DNA from: Cinnamomum chago
Taxonomy: Eukaryota; Streptophyta; Magnoliopsida; Laurales; Lauraceae
Assembly: GCA_038049695.1 (NCBI GenBank)
Contig: CP142453.1
Coordinates: forward strand, 113,020,001 to 113,084,000
Length of the DNA: 64,000 bases
Direction of reading: 5' to 3'
Shown: in pieces, positions 47,901 to 59,121 of the stretch
Layout: every line of letters begins with the position of its first letter
How positions within the stretch are numbered: the stretch's first letter is position 1
Notes under the pieces: model-generated
Told to the model about the DNA's origin: nothing
Seen by the model: only the letters and a program-made list of their open reading frames with translations
Database searches by the model: none
Made by a program: the position numbers and the translations under genes

Positions 47901-50900
47901 CACCTTTATAGATCCGCTTCTGGACAGGATCCGTCACTGAACCCATGTGTTGTATTCAGATCAGGGTCCAGCATCAACCTTTTTTGATCCAGCATCAACC
48001 TAAGGAAAGGGATTTAGTTCCAGATCTGGATCTGAAATAAGATGTAGGGTGCATTAGTATAATTGGATAAAAAAGATTCAGATTTTTAATTAATATACAA
48101 GTGGGAGTATTAAATAGTATATGATTTAAGCAAAGTAGACTCTTAAATACAAGCATAACTCAAGCTATTTAGGCCTTTAAAGCTTATATGTATTTTTAAT
48201 ATTGTATTTTTTCACCTTGGATCCAGACCCTGGGGTCGGAACATGCAAGCATCCGGTTCTGGATCCAAATGTTCCAGATCCTATATCCATGGATTCGGAA
48301 TTGAATCTGCTTTCTTTGACCCAAAAATTGGTTCCATTCCTGCTTTATTTGGAACCAGAGACTTTAGATACTCGGATAATCAGATACCCATATGCAACTC
48401 TAGGTCTCTGAAGGCATTTGTCTAAGTTTCAGCATATAATGGTGGAAAGCGATTCTTTTAGCATTACTTGTGGGGCTTCGGGTTGATGTAAGGCTCCCTC
48501 AGAGTTTGGCAGACATGGTGGACGAGGTGCTGGATCTTTCTAGAAATTGTGAAGTATTAGCTATTGCTTAATGAAAGTCACCATTCCTGAAAAAAGGCAG
48601 AGAGAGCCAAACACTGGATTACAGCTTTGTTTTCCCTCACGTGTTGTCTATTTTCGTAACAGGCAGTATTTGTCACGTTGTTTCTCTCTCAAAGATAGAA
48701 GGATGAATGAGTTGAACTATTCAGATGGCTCGTTGTATTGAATTTTTTAATCTGATGTTTCTTGGAAAAAAAAGAAGATGCTATCTACCCTTTTTCTTTT
48801 CCACACATGACAAATCACTTATGGAATATTAGTACTACACTACTAGTTGCTTCACATACTCTTGGATACAAAGTAGCTGGACTAATGCTGGTCTGGGCTA
48901 TGTGGTGTTCTAATACGTTTGACATCAGCCACACCAAAGGTCATATAAGTTACTACGTGACAAGCAAAGAGGAAGAAGATCCTGCTGTTTTCACCGGAGA
49001 TACTTTGGTAATTCTTACACAATTGACTTTATTTGTGTAGGGTTTGACTGCATAAAACTTTCTTAATTTCCCCATAAACAGTGTCCTGTTAATTTTTTTC
49101 TTCTTTGTTGTTATTTGTAGTTTGTTGCTGGTTGTGGGAAGTTTTTCGAAGGCACAGCAGAACAGATGTATCAATCGCTATGTGTGACATTAGGGTCATT
49201 GCCGAAGCCCACTCGAGTATACTGTGGCCATGAGGTAGGGCATTTTGTTGAATGTGTTGTGAAGACCTCACTTTGAAACTTAGGCTGCACTGGTACTTTC
49301 TGTTACAAGAATGGAGGAAATTCTGTTGTGGTTGAGGGCTCTATCAGTAGAAAGAACCATGAAAAAAGGAAGTGAGAATTCCCTCCTCCTAAAATGGCTC
49401 ATTAGCTTGTATCACTTCACAGCATCACGAACAACGAGTAGGCTTCACACTTCTCTCATCGCCAAATAAAAAAAATGTTGGGTTTTATAAAGTTCAGTAT
49501 CTCCTTTTCTGTTTGGTACAATCCTTTAATACCGAGATAAAATGAGCTAAGATGTCATGTAATTTGATAGCTTCAGATATGCCCACAGCACAGTTGGAAA
49601 GTGGTGCTCAGTGTCACCGGCTGGCTACAAGGTTACAGGTTCCTAGTCATTTAACCATTCAAAAAAAAAAAGAAAGATTAAAAAAAAGATAATTTGTAAG
49701 GTCGGTAAACTGTTGAAAGCAGTCAAGTTGTTGATTGCATATAGTAGGACTCGGCAAGGAGGTCTCCCACAATATGATTGTGGGCATCTACAAGTAGATG
49801 GGTATGAAGTATCTCACTTTATAGGAAGTTGGCTGCACAAACTGTTGATTCTTTTTGGCCATGCATTATGTTATATCTCCTGTTACATGAGAATGGAGAA
49901 GGTTTTTGGTTATTTGCCTACCACAATGTGTTGAAAGGTTAAAAGTAGATTAGCTCCTGAAAGCAGTTAATGCATTGACTGCACATGGTTGGACTCAGCT
50001 ACGAGCTCTGTGGATGGATAGTTGTGGTCATCTGATGATTGTCTTGCAAAATGGATGGATAAGATAATAAGGGTCTCTCTTTATAAAATTTGGCTGCACA
50101 GTCTTCCGATCCTCTTTGGCAGTGGATTTAAAAAAAAAAAATTATCCTCCAGTTACATATGGAGAAAATTTTGAATTTGTTTCCTATGCAAATTAAAAGG
50201 AAAAAAGAAAAAACTCCACATTGAAGAACACTGGCTGCACAAACAGTAGATCCTCTTGAGCCATCCTTTGTGTTATACCTTTTGTTACATGGGTTTAGTT
50301 TTCAAGTGAGTTTTTTGCTACCAAGGAACTAATTGGCCTTTTTTCCCTCTGGTTCAGTACACAGAAAAGAACTTGCGGTTTGCACTGACAGTAGAACCAG
50401 ATAATGCAAAAACAAAGGAGAAACTTTCATGGGCTCAGCATCAACGGCAGGCAAACCTACCAACCATTCCTTCGTCTATTGGGGAGGAGTGGGAAACAAA
50501 TCCATTTATGCGTGTGGGTATGCCAGAGCTGCAGGTACTGTACAAACTCTTGTCGCTGCCATTCTTGTTACAGCTTGCGTAATATCAACCTTGTGCCTAT
50601 CACTGGAACGATTCCTGTCTAGAATATCTGCAGGAGATCTTCATGATACAAGTGCAAACATAGTGTAAGATGCAGTTTGTTAATCAGGTGTGGTCAGCTC
50701 AGCTGTGAACCAGGGCTTCAAACTGGGCCGGGCCTAGCCTCCACCAATCCACATTGGGGTGGACTTGTACTGAGTTTATTTGCCTGTAAAGATTTCACAC
50801 TTGAGTTTCTGTGTCCAACAATTAGCCTGTAGGCCCACGAGCTTGATCCTGGCCTAAACAATTGGCCTGTAGGCCCACGAGCTTGATCCTGGCCTAAACA

Positions 50901-52700
50901 ATTAGCCTTTAGGCCCATGAGTTTCTGTGTCCAACAATTAGCCTGTAGCCCCACGAGCTTGATCCTGGCCTAAACATGAACTCTTCCTAGTTCCTAGCCT
51001 AAAGTTGCTCATCAAGTCAGCAATCTGTATAAATGGAAGATTGGCTGTTAGCCATTTACTCTAGATGTCCATATCTCATGCATATGTAGTCCCACAGGTA
51101 ACTGGAACAGTACATTGTATGGTCCAGGGAATGTTCACAGTGGGCCCCACATGATGAATGTCCCAGGTTGTATGATAAGTTGGCATGTTTTCTGTGTTTC
51201 TCGTCTGTCCACTGCATTTACATATCCATCGAATTATTGGGAGTGGTAACTGGTTACTGATGGACCAAACGGCCGGCAGTCCCATCATAATAGTCGTTGT
51301 GCCTTGAAGTGACTTCTATCATATGTAGGCAGTTGAATGATGCTTCAGCGATTCTGTGTTGCTGTTCTTGCCTTCTTGGATCTCAATGCTATCTGCTTGT
51401 GAATTCTGAAGGTTTTACTGCTAGTTTATCCTTGGTATAAAGAAAAGAGAAGGCCAAACCTGCACTTGGCCTGTGATTCTGCATAGCTGTCTCAAGTAAC
51501 AAAACTCAACAATATATAAGAAAGAGAGAGATGATGGAGTTGAATTGGGTGCCTTTTATTGTGATAGGTCATCTTATTTTTTTACTCATATGGGAAAATT
51601 TACAGAGTATTTGCAACAACCAGTTTCCCTAATCAATTACAATCAACTATAATAATAATAATAATATCCTAAAGCTTATGATACACTATGCTGGAAGATG
51701 TTCTCCGACGAGCAATGGAATGCTGGAAAAACAGATCGATCCCTTTATCATGGTGATTGTGAATGTAATTGATTATAGATGATTGTAATTGATTGGGAAT
51801 TTCAACTACATGTCCTAACCAGCTAAACAATAGCCCGGGAGAGTGGCTGACACAGCTCTGGATCCATGAATGTAAATGCTGATCAATTCCACGAAAGGTT
51901 TTGGCTGAATCCACGAAGGATTCTGAAATGGACCAGTCTCCATAAATGCTTGGCTGAATCCCCAGGGGATTTTCACAAACGAGCATTTTCATTCTAGAGA
52001 AAAACTCAATACATAACCAAATGAATTCATTTGATAATCAAAACCTGTCCTCCCTATCAGGGGTTGAATACTTAAATAATATGGGATGGGACGTTCCTTC
52101 TTATGTTGGAATTCCCATCTCAACTGCACTTCCTGCTCTCTCTCTCCAAAACTCTCTTAAAATTAGAAATTTTCTTTAACAATCCATATCAAATAAAACT
52201 CCTAATTAACTTAAACTTATACAGTAATTTGGCTTAACCTGTTGGGACTGTGGGATGGGCCAGTGGGCTTGGTTGACCCATGGATCATGGGTCTGGCCTG
52301 CATCAGTGGCTGATGATTTATTTAAGCTACAAATTTAATGTGTCTATTTTCTATATAACATTGAAGGTTCGGATTTGTTTAGCTAAAGAGGTGTTTATAA
52401 CCAATATTTCTCTTTCTTTTCTTGCTTTTCTCTCAACCCCCCTGCCCCGCCACGTCCCTGCACAGTTTCATAGTAAATCCTCTATTTATGCTCTTTGGCT
52501 GTTATGACTTAATAGGTCAGAGTGTGTCTTATATATTACTTGGTCCATCACAAAATAGTGACACCAATAATAGTAACAATTGTTAATGATGTAATGAAAC
52601 AATAATAATATCTTTTTCTTTACAGGAAAGAGTAGGCTGCCATTCCCCTGTTGAAGCACTCAAAGAAATAAGGCGGCTTAAAGATGTTTGGAGAGGTTGA
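44977..52700 (+). CDS. GLX2-2: hydroxyacylglutathione hydrolase (glyoxalase II), cytosolic, 7 exons, 258 aa
   Basis: The enzyme hydrolyses S-D-lactoylglutathione to D-lactate and glutathione, the second step of methylglyoxal detoxification. Exons: 44977-45023, 45206-45328, 45755-45916, 48929-49007, 49121-49234, 50358-50534, 52626-52700. Junctions are GT-AG and phases agree, including codons split across exons 1-2, 2-3 and 3-4. The product is 258 residues, the length of the Arabidopsis cytosolic form. The metallo-beta-lactamase motif THHHWDHAGG supplies H54, H56, D58 and H59; HTPCHTKGH gives H112, FTGDT gives D135 and YCGHEYT gives H174, so all seven metal ligands are present. The C-terminal RRLKDVWRG keeps the basic substrate-binding residues. 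No transit peptide precedes the ATG, which fits the cytosolic type. Intron 3 (3.0 kb) contains a LINE and a hAT MITE, and intron 6 contains a minisatellite. Confidence 0.96.
46545..48596 (+). mobile_element. L1-type LINE relic with zinc-binding RT tail and RNase H, split by a hAT MITE
   Basis: Plus strand, with many stops and frameshifts. About 46560-46910 reads [10 protein letters not shown]-like and then [12 protein letters not shown] and DTWIG. About 47215-47300 reads [17 protein letters not shown], the zinc-binding RT tail. About 47630-47827 starts an RNase H domain ([12 protein letters not shown], then [11 protein letters not shown]). RNase H resumes after the hAT insert at 48411 ([10 protein letters not shown], then [12 protein letters not shown]) and the element ends in a short A run near 48588-48596. 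The T run at 47765-47782 is internal. The endonuclease and most of the reverse transcriptase are missing. It lies in glyoxalase II intron 3. Confidence 0.8.
47836..48402. mobile_element. hAT MITE nested in the LINE, 8-bp target duplication
   Basis: Flanked by perfect 8-bp direct repeats ggtctctg at 47828-47835 and 48403-48410. The ends ttgagatgtaaacc and, inverted, tagagttgcatatg form an imperfect hAT-type terminal inverted repeat. With the insert and one repeat ignored, the LINE RNase H reading continues across the junction from LALRCGL to [12 protein letters not shown] with one stop. It is 567 bp long with no transposase. The interior has ggatctggatctgg and related GATC-rich motifs. Confidence 0.8.
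49585..49672 (+). mobile_element. possible SINE fragment in glyoxalase II intron 5
   Basis: An A-box-like cagcacagttggaaagtgg, a B-box-like ggttacaggttcctag, then catttaaccattcaaaaaaaaaa. It is similar to 32268-32342 in both head and tail. No target duplication was seen. Confidence 0.45.
50821..50976. repeat. minisatellite in glyoxalase II intron 6
   Basis: Four units at 50821-50860, 50861-50900, 50901-50936 and 50937-50976. Units 1, 2 and 4 are 40 bp and end gatcctggcctaaaca. Unit 3 is 36 bp and ends gtttctgtgtccaaca, the same as the sequence just before unit 1, so two unit types alternate. All begin attagcct or attggcct. Confidence 0.9.
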
Positions 52701-53924
52701 GATGTTGGAACAGCATCAACTTGCCTTCTTTGTGGATACAACTAGTTTGCAGTCCTGTGAGTCCACAAAGTACAAGTAGTTTGTGCAGTCCTACCTTGGT
52801 ATTTAAGTTCGCCAGTGACGGACAAAAAAACATGGTCGTAGTATTTGTTCTTGTATGTAAAAATCGCAATTTGTGTACCTAATAGTAAGTGTTGTTGCAT
52901 ATTAATGCAATGGATTATAATGCGTATTTGAGGAGTGAAGGAGGCCTAGGCTTCTTCTCACATGTTCTGTTGTGGATTTTTTTTTTTTTTACATTGGACA
53001 GAGAGGGACTGAATTTTATGAGCAATCCATGGTATCTAGATACTTCAAATAATTGGAACATTCCGTATCCACCTTTTTTATATACTGTGTGTGTATGATC
53101 CATGTCCTGTCTTGTCCACCCTGTATCTATATACACCATAATGAGCAATTGGTAGGACTGCCTTCAGCAGGTTCGTCGATATGGTTTTAACTGTTCATTT
53201 TGCAGGCACTTGGGTTTTTTCAATGGTTAACCAAACTCTTATTACAGGAAAGGAATACATGCTCAAATAGCCAGTCCAAGAACAGATTGTCAATTACAGG
53301 AAAGGATTACAAAGAAAAAAACACGAAAAAGGATAAGATCGGTCCTCTTGTTGGGCCAAAAGAATCAGCTATCTCGTAAGTATGCTGCAATGCATGCTTG
53401 AAGAAAACCTGAAGTGAAGAAGAGACAATCTTTTCATGAAAAAGAAATTTAAAGTTTGATGGACCTAAGAAAATGGAACTCCAATGGAACGTTATGAAAA
53501 GATGGGACCCATGCTATTGCATTGGCCGAGTCACTCTTCACAATCATCAGAAAGAAAAGCATAGTGCAAACCCCTACCTTTGGAAATCTGTTTTCGTGGA
53601 TGAGGAAACACGGTTATCACACAAACAAGCCCTCCAAGGAAAATAATGTTTTTGGAGTCCCGTGAGAAAAGATGCATCTTCACCCGCAAAACCATGCAAA
53701 TAGTATCCCAAGATGGACCTGAGTTCTTCTGATGAAGTGTGAAGGCATTTTATCCGATCAAGAACTGGGAAATTTTTGGTTGAAGGTAATTGAATGAAAT
53801 GCTGCTCCTCTTAACTTTAGCTAGATGGCTTCTCTGTGATTCTTTATGCAGCATGTCCGAAAAATTGCTCATCCATGTTATGAGCCGTCATTTGAAATCG
53901 TGACAAGATGTTATATCAAAAGCA
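52701..53924. other. glyoxalase II 3' region and spacer, no recognised gene
   Basis: The glyoxalase II 3' untranslated region occupies the first few hundred bases. The rest is AT-rich with no frame or repeat I can assign. Confidence 0.5.
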
Positions 53925-54151
53925 CTTTAATTCAAAACTCTCTACATCTTATTTAAAAAAAGAAGTCAAAAAGCAACTACCTTTATCCAAAAAAAAAAAA
54001 AAAACTCTACTTTCCCGTATAAAAAGTTAAAAAGATTATATAACAAACAACTAAAAATAAAATATCATCATAATCTACTTATATTTTATTATTTCTTTAA
54101 AATCAACTTTACTTCACGTGATTCTATTAGTAGAGTTGCCAAACTGGCCCA
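53925..54151 (-). repeat. MITE-like repeat family A, copy 3
   Basis: Minus strand: begins tgggccagtttggcaactctactaatag, then has the core aaaatataagtagattatgatgatatttt and tttttagttgtttgt shared with copies 1 and 2 at 19.7 and 20.4 kb. It contains an internal A run. Confidence 0.6.
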
Positions 54152-54826
54152 GGAAAGAATACAGTAGCCTGATTGCTTTTCTTATGACCACTGCTGTACT
54201 ACTTCAAATCCCATGGTTGACTTGGACACAATGCTAGGAAACTAATTGATTCATAAAATTATTTAGAATTCTGGTTTTCCAATTTCATTCACCTATATAT
54301 ATCCATATCAGCAATTGGCAGTGGGTGATTGAGGAGCAAATAGAAAAGAGTAATACCCTTTCTGATTTATGTTTTGTTTTCTCTTACCAAAATATTAAAA
54401 ATCACATCTGTTACAATATTCTCCTTTGTGTATTGTAGTACATCTTACAGTTCTACTCATTATTTAGTAACTAATGTAGAAGCTCTCGTCTTTGTGAATA
54501 TGGAACCACGTAATGAGGGACCTGTAGAGGAGATTTGGAGCATTCTCCTCAGTTTAGAGAAATGGGACACAGTGTGCAAGTAAAGAAAGTTTCAGACAAG
54601 AAAACTTTAGAGAAGCTAGCCTTGATGGGATCTTGGCTTTCTTGACCCCAATCCCCATCAACCCAATATAAGCAATGAGCCAGAATCCCACGACCATCGC
54701 ACACAAGATCAAGACTGAGACCCAGTTCTCGTCGAGCCCCACGGCCCTCACAGAAGGGAAGTCCCTAACCAAGCACTCAGTATTGGGACCACACATGTAA
54801 GTTTGATCACTTGTGTACTGTGTCTC

Positions 54827-56811
54827 CAGCGGCGGACCCAGGATTTTGACTTGGTGGGGGCTTAAGATAGTCACTTGAAAAAGTCAATTGATATTTTGTT
54901 GGTATTTCTTAACATTAACTTTTGCGAAAGAGAAAATATCTTGCATTTACAAAATATCGAATTACATGATCAACTAACATTCTATCATCAAAAGTCATGA
55001 TCAGTTGATCACCTAATTACAAAAGATTTTCTTTAGCAAAAAAAATAAAAAACCCTCAAACAAAGCTTTTACAATTGCCCTCGACGATTCTTCATGTTTT
55101 GAAACCTTTGCATGATTGTCTCATCGTCAATGCTATTCAAGTGGAGTGTCAAGGAACCTTCTGAATTGTGTTCTTGTGGGAATTCACAAATCACAACTCA
55201 GGACGGGCTCAAGTAGTCAAGTTGGTTATGTTCAAGTTTCCTTAGGGTCTTGTTCAGGTTCGGGTTTGCCCACTTATAATTTATGTTGGGCTTGGGTTGA
55301 GCCAATGCGGTTCAAGACCAGCCCAAGTTGCACCCCCAGTATCCTGGAAGAAATACTCAAAGAGCTACAACATAAGAAGTTCCATGTAGCTCTGGCTTAG
55401 GATTTAGGAACCATACTAATAAAAATGATCACCAGTTGGCTTGGAGCCTGTAATAAAATAAATCCTAACCCTTAAATCAAACCCTCCCTCTATGATTATG
55501 AAGTGGTTAAACATCATTCAGGGTTTGTTAAAACATTGATAAGTGATAATATTGAAGAGTTCCAAATTCCAATGGCAATATATTATATTATATGGCATGC
55601 CTGTTGGCTGTTTGGGTCAAGGAGAGTAGGAGACACAACATGTCAACATCTGAATATCTGATTCCACTAGCCCTAAAGAATGTCCCTTGCATTGGCATTG
55701 GGATTGGCCCGATTGGGCTATGAGGGTACTGTATGTCCATAATCATTCCAAAGGGCAAAGGCAATCATTTTCATGATTGATCAAAACAGTATGGTTATGG
55801 TTATGGATGAAATGCAAGTATGCAACAAGCAAATCTGATGGTTAGGATTGTTAGGTTTTACTCATTATAAAATAAACTAGAATTTGAACAATATGGACTG
55901 GTGCCTGCCACATGTGCAGTGGATGAGTTAGCAGTAAGTATTGCCATGCTCAAATGTAAAGATGCATCAACAATTTAACATAATGGTAACCATCTAAACC
56001 TCAAAACAAAAAAAAAAACAAAAAAAAAAAAAGAATAGCACTGAGAATAGGTTTCCACTGGATAACAATTTCCCATCATTCCCCACTAACATTTTCTGCA
56101 GGTTTCATTTTCCAAATGATAGCATTTTCCACAATTTTTCTCGGAAAGCACATTCAGACCCAAGTGGTAGAAAACCATTTCCTGTAGTGTAACACAAAAA
56201 AAGGCAACACATTTCACTCCAGAAAGTGTTCTGACACACCAAACAATACAACAGAAACTGGAATGAAATGAAAGATTTCAGCTTTCGTTTTCATCAATGT
56301 GGTGGAGATCAAACCAAACAAACATAATCCAAAAATCCCACTTTTCCTAGTGAATCATTTTCCACTTCTTCTCAACCAAACACACTCAATCAGTTGACTT
56401 ACCAGTTACCACTGAAAACATCGTTGACAGAACCGAAAAAATCCTGATCTGGGTTAATGCGAGAACGAGCATCTTCCTTCACCTGAGCAATCAATTTAGA
56501 GAAATCGGCCCCTTTGCTTTTGGGCGCTGCAATTCCTTGCGCTAATCTGGCATCTATGAGGCAGCTAGGGCCCAGTAGGAGATGGGGATTTTTGAGAGGG
56601 GGAGGGAAAGAGATGAGAAACAGAGAAAGAGAAAGTGGTTTACTGTTTTTAGGTTAAAGTGGTAAGGGAAATAAAAGGGGACCGGCTGACTGGGGACTTG
56701 GGCCATTTTTAACTGGGGGCTGGGCTTAAGGGCCCATAGGGCCCTTATGGGCTTTTTTACAATTAGGAGGGGGCTTCAGCCCCCAGCCCATTCAATGTAA
56801 GTCCGCCACTG
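54827..56811. mobile_element. non-autonomous hAT element inside the ABCG last exon
   Basis: Ends cagcggcggac at 54827 and gtccgccactg at 56811 form a hAT-type terminal inverted repeat. The 8-bp target duplications tgtgtctc (54819-54826) and tgtgtccc (56812-56819) differ at one base. Ignoring the 1985-bp insert, the ABCG reading runs YKLLVGTQYTSDQTYMCG without a break. No transposase frame was seen inside. Confidence 0.85.
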
Positions 56812-57078
56812 TGTGTCCCTACTAAGAGCTTGTATGTGTGATGTGAAATAGAGAGGTACTTGGCCCAAGCAATGAAGGCTGGAATGTGTTGCACATAGTA
56901 TTTTCCCACAAGGTTTGATGAGAGTGTGATGACTGACCCCAAGGTTACTGAGGATTTTAAGTCTTTGATGAAAGCTCCCATTGAGAGCCCGAGACCGTAG
57001 TGGCTAAGACTTCCAAGAGAATGATGAAGAGGGCCTCCGAGAAGCTGCGAGCGGCGGGTTTGAGGCCTCCCATCCAGT

Positions 57079-57853
57079 CAGAGGCGGATGGAGTATGTAA
57101 CCAGTGGCCCCCAGTGGATTTCTAAGTTTCAATTCAAATTTTGATGGGGCCCACTAATTTTTTCCATAAGCCCCCAGTGAATTTTTTGGGCTCCCAATGG
57201 ATTTTTGTAGCCCAATATTAACTTTAGGTATTCCATATTCTTGTCCTCCCTAATTTTGATTGTTTTAATCACTTTCTTGTAGCATCACCGTGTTCTCAGT
57301 CTCCTGCAAGAGCTAATGCCAAGGAAAATTAACAGCAGTCATTGCTGAAAACAGTTAAGATAAATTAGTATGCAGAGGCGGATGTAGTTCATAGTCACTG
57401 GGGGGCTGGGCCCCCAGTGACTTTTTGGAAAAAAAAATTATGTATACTAAATTAGGCCCAAATCAATTAGGCCCCCAGTGACATTGAACCAGGCCCTCCA
57501 ATGAAAACTCGTAGAGAACAATTGTGATAAATAAATATGTCTTGTTTTATTGCTTGAAATTATTATATTATATTTGTTCCATATAAAAGGTTTGGAGTAA
57601 ATCTGCACACTATTTGTCCTTGCTAGGCATGATTTGCAATGCAGTGGAAATCTACAAACTATCTATCTTTGAATGCACCTTTCTATGTATTAGTTACTGA
57701 TAGTGTATGTAAAAGGTCCACTATTTTTTTTTTGTATTATTTTTTTCTCAAGTATGAAGAAAAAAAGAAGAAAAAATCATTTGCAATCATATAAATAATC
57801 CAAAAAAAATTTCCGAGGCCACGCTGTGATTTTAAATCTTAGATCCGCCACTG
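57079..57853. mobile_element. second hAT element inside the ABCG last exon
   Basis: Ends cagaggcggat and atccgccactg. The 8-bp duplications catccagt (57071-57078) and catccggt (57854-57861) differ at one base. It splits the conserved YWMGGL motif of the transporter, which reads SYWMGGLKP across the site when the left copy of the duplication is used. A second internal terminus-like sequence (cagaggcggatg) lies at 57373. The element is 775 bp without coding capacity and belongs to the same terminal family as 54827-56811. Confidence 0.8.
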
Positions 57854-59121
57854 CATCCGGTAGCTAATTGTGATGAAGGCTGCGGGGAGGGTGAGCTGCA
57901 GGAGTGCAGGGGCAATTCACTGGTCATCCTAGCCATGAAGTACATGCCTGATTCTCCCTCCTTTATCAGCATTGTACGATCCAAAGGGAATGTGAATATG
58001 GCTTGTACAGCCCCGAAGATGCACCAAAAGCCTGAGGTTAACATAAGTAGCCCAGTCTGCAGTGCATAAAAACACATGCTATAAATCACAATGTGTAAGT
58101 AGGTTCTACTGGGGTCTCCATGGAAATGTGTTCAGATCAACTTTCCTTAACCTCTTTGGAAAGAACTATAGTGGACCATTTTGGACTTTATAAAAGGTAA
58201 AAATACACCCAGAGGCTTTACATGTTGGTAGGGTTGGGACTCATCAAATAGGTAAGACTTACAATCAAGATGCACCTGATCATCAGTCAGCATACACTTT
58301 GCAGGTAGATAGGACTCCTTCAAAATTGGGAAAGAAGAACAAGATAGGTGACACATTCTGATTGGAAGCCCTCACCTATTGGCTCGGTCCACCATGAGGC
58401 ACAAATGCTAGTAATATGCCCACGTGAATTAGCATAAGTTTTCATTTTCACATTATTATTATTTTGGTTTACGAGGATTTCAACTCTTGCACACACCGCA
58501 CATGTTCCTAATCAGCTGAACAAACAGTCCAAAATCAACACATATAGCTTTAGGTCTGGCTTATAGCTATTCTGAGGCATTTATGGCATATATCTCTACA
58601 CACTTGAAGAAGCTTAAAGTTCTCTTATTCCTATTAATTTTCAGCTATATTTAAGACTAACTGCCAGCCTAGGGATCAATCTCTCCGCATCTGTGTGAGA
58701 TGAGGCCCCTTTGCCACTGGGGTGTCTAATGTTTCTCACACCGGGGTATTTCTACTTTGTGTTCAATTCATAGGAATTTTCTAGTGTATGGATTTCAGGA
58801 GGAGTTAGGTAGAGATGTGGTTGAGAAATCCACAAATATCCAAAACCCAAGCACATGTGGCCCAAAGGGCAGGTTATTTGATGGGAAGGTCGAGGGATCA
58901 TCCCCAACCAAAAGCGTTCAGATTTGGGGCCAAACTTTAGTGCTAGCCCAGACATGGTTGGCATTACAACTCAGAAGTTAAGTTCAGCCCAAGTCAGTTA
59001 TTGTTGGGGCCTATAAAATCAGCCACATAGGCCAAGACAAATGGTAATATGCTAGCATAACCCCCCTTGACCCGGGTCCATATGTAACCAAGTGAGGTGA
59101 GTCAAATCTGTCCAACTGAGT

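Noticed and set aside
57373-57853. Separate nested hAT element starting at the internal cagaggcggatg
   Set aside because: Its left flank (ttagtatg) does not match the right flank (catccggt), while the outer start at 57079 does, so only the outer element is supported.
58147-58356. 69-codon minus-strand frame as a missing ABCG exon
   Set aside because: It has no similarity to the membrane segments expected between the ATP-binding domain and TGLLMLTSGFW.
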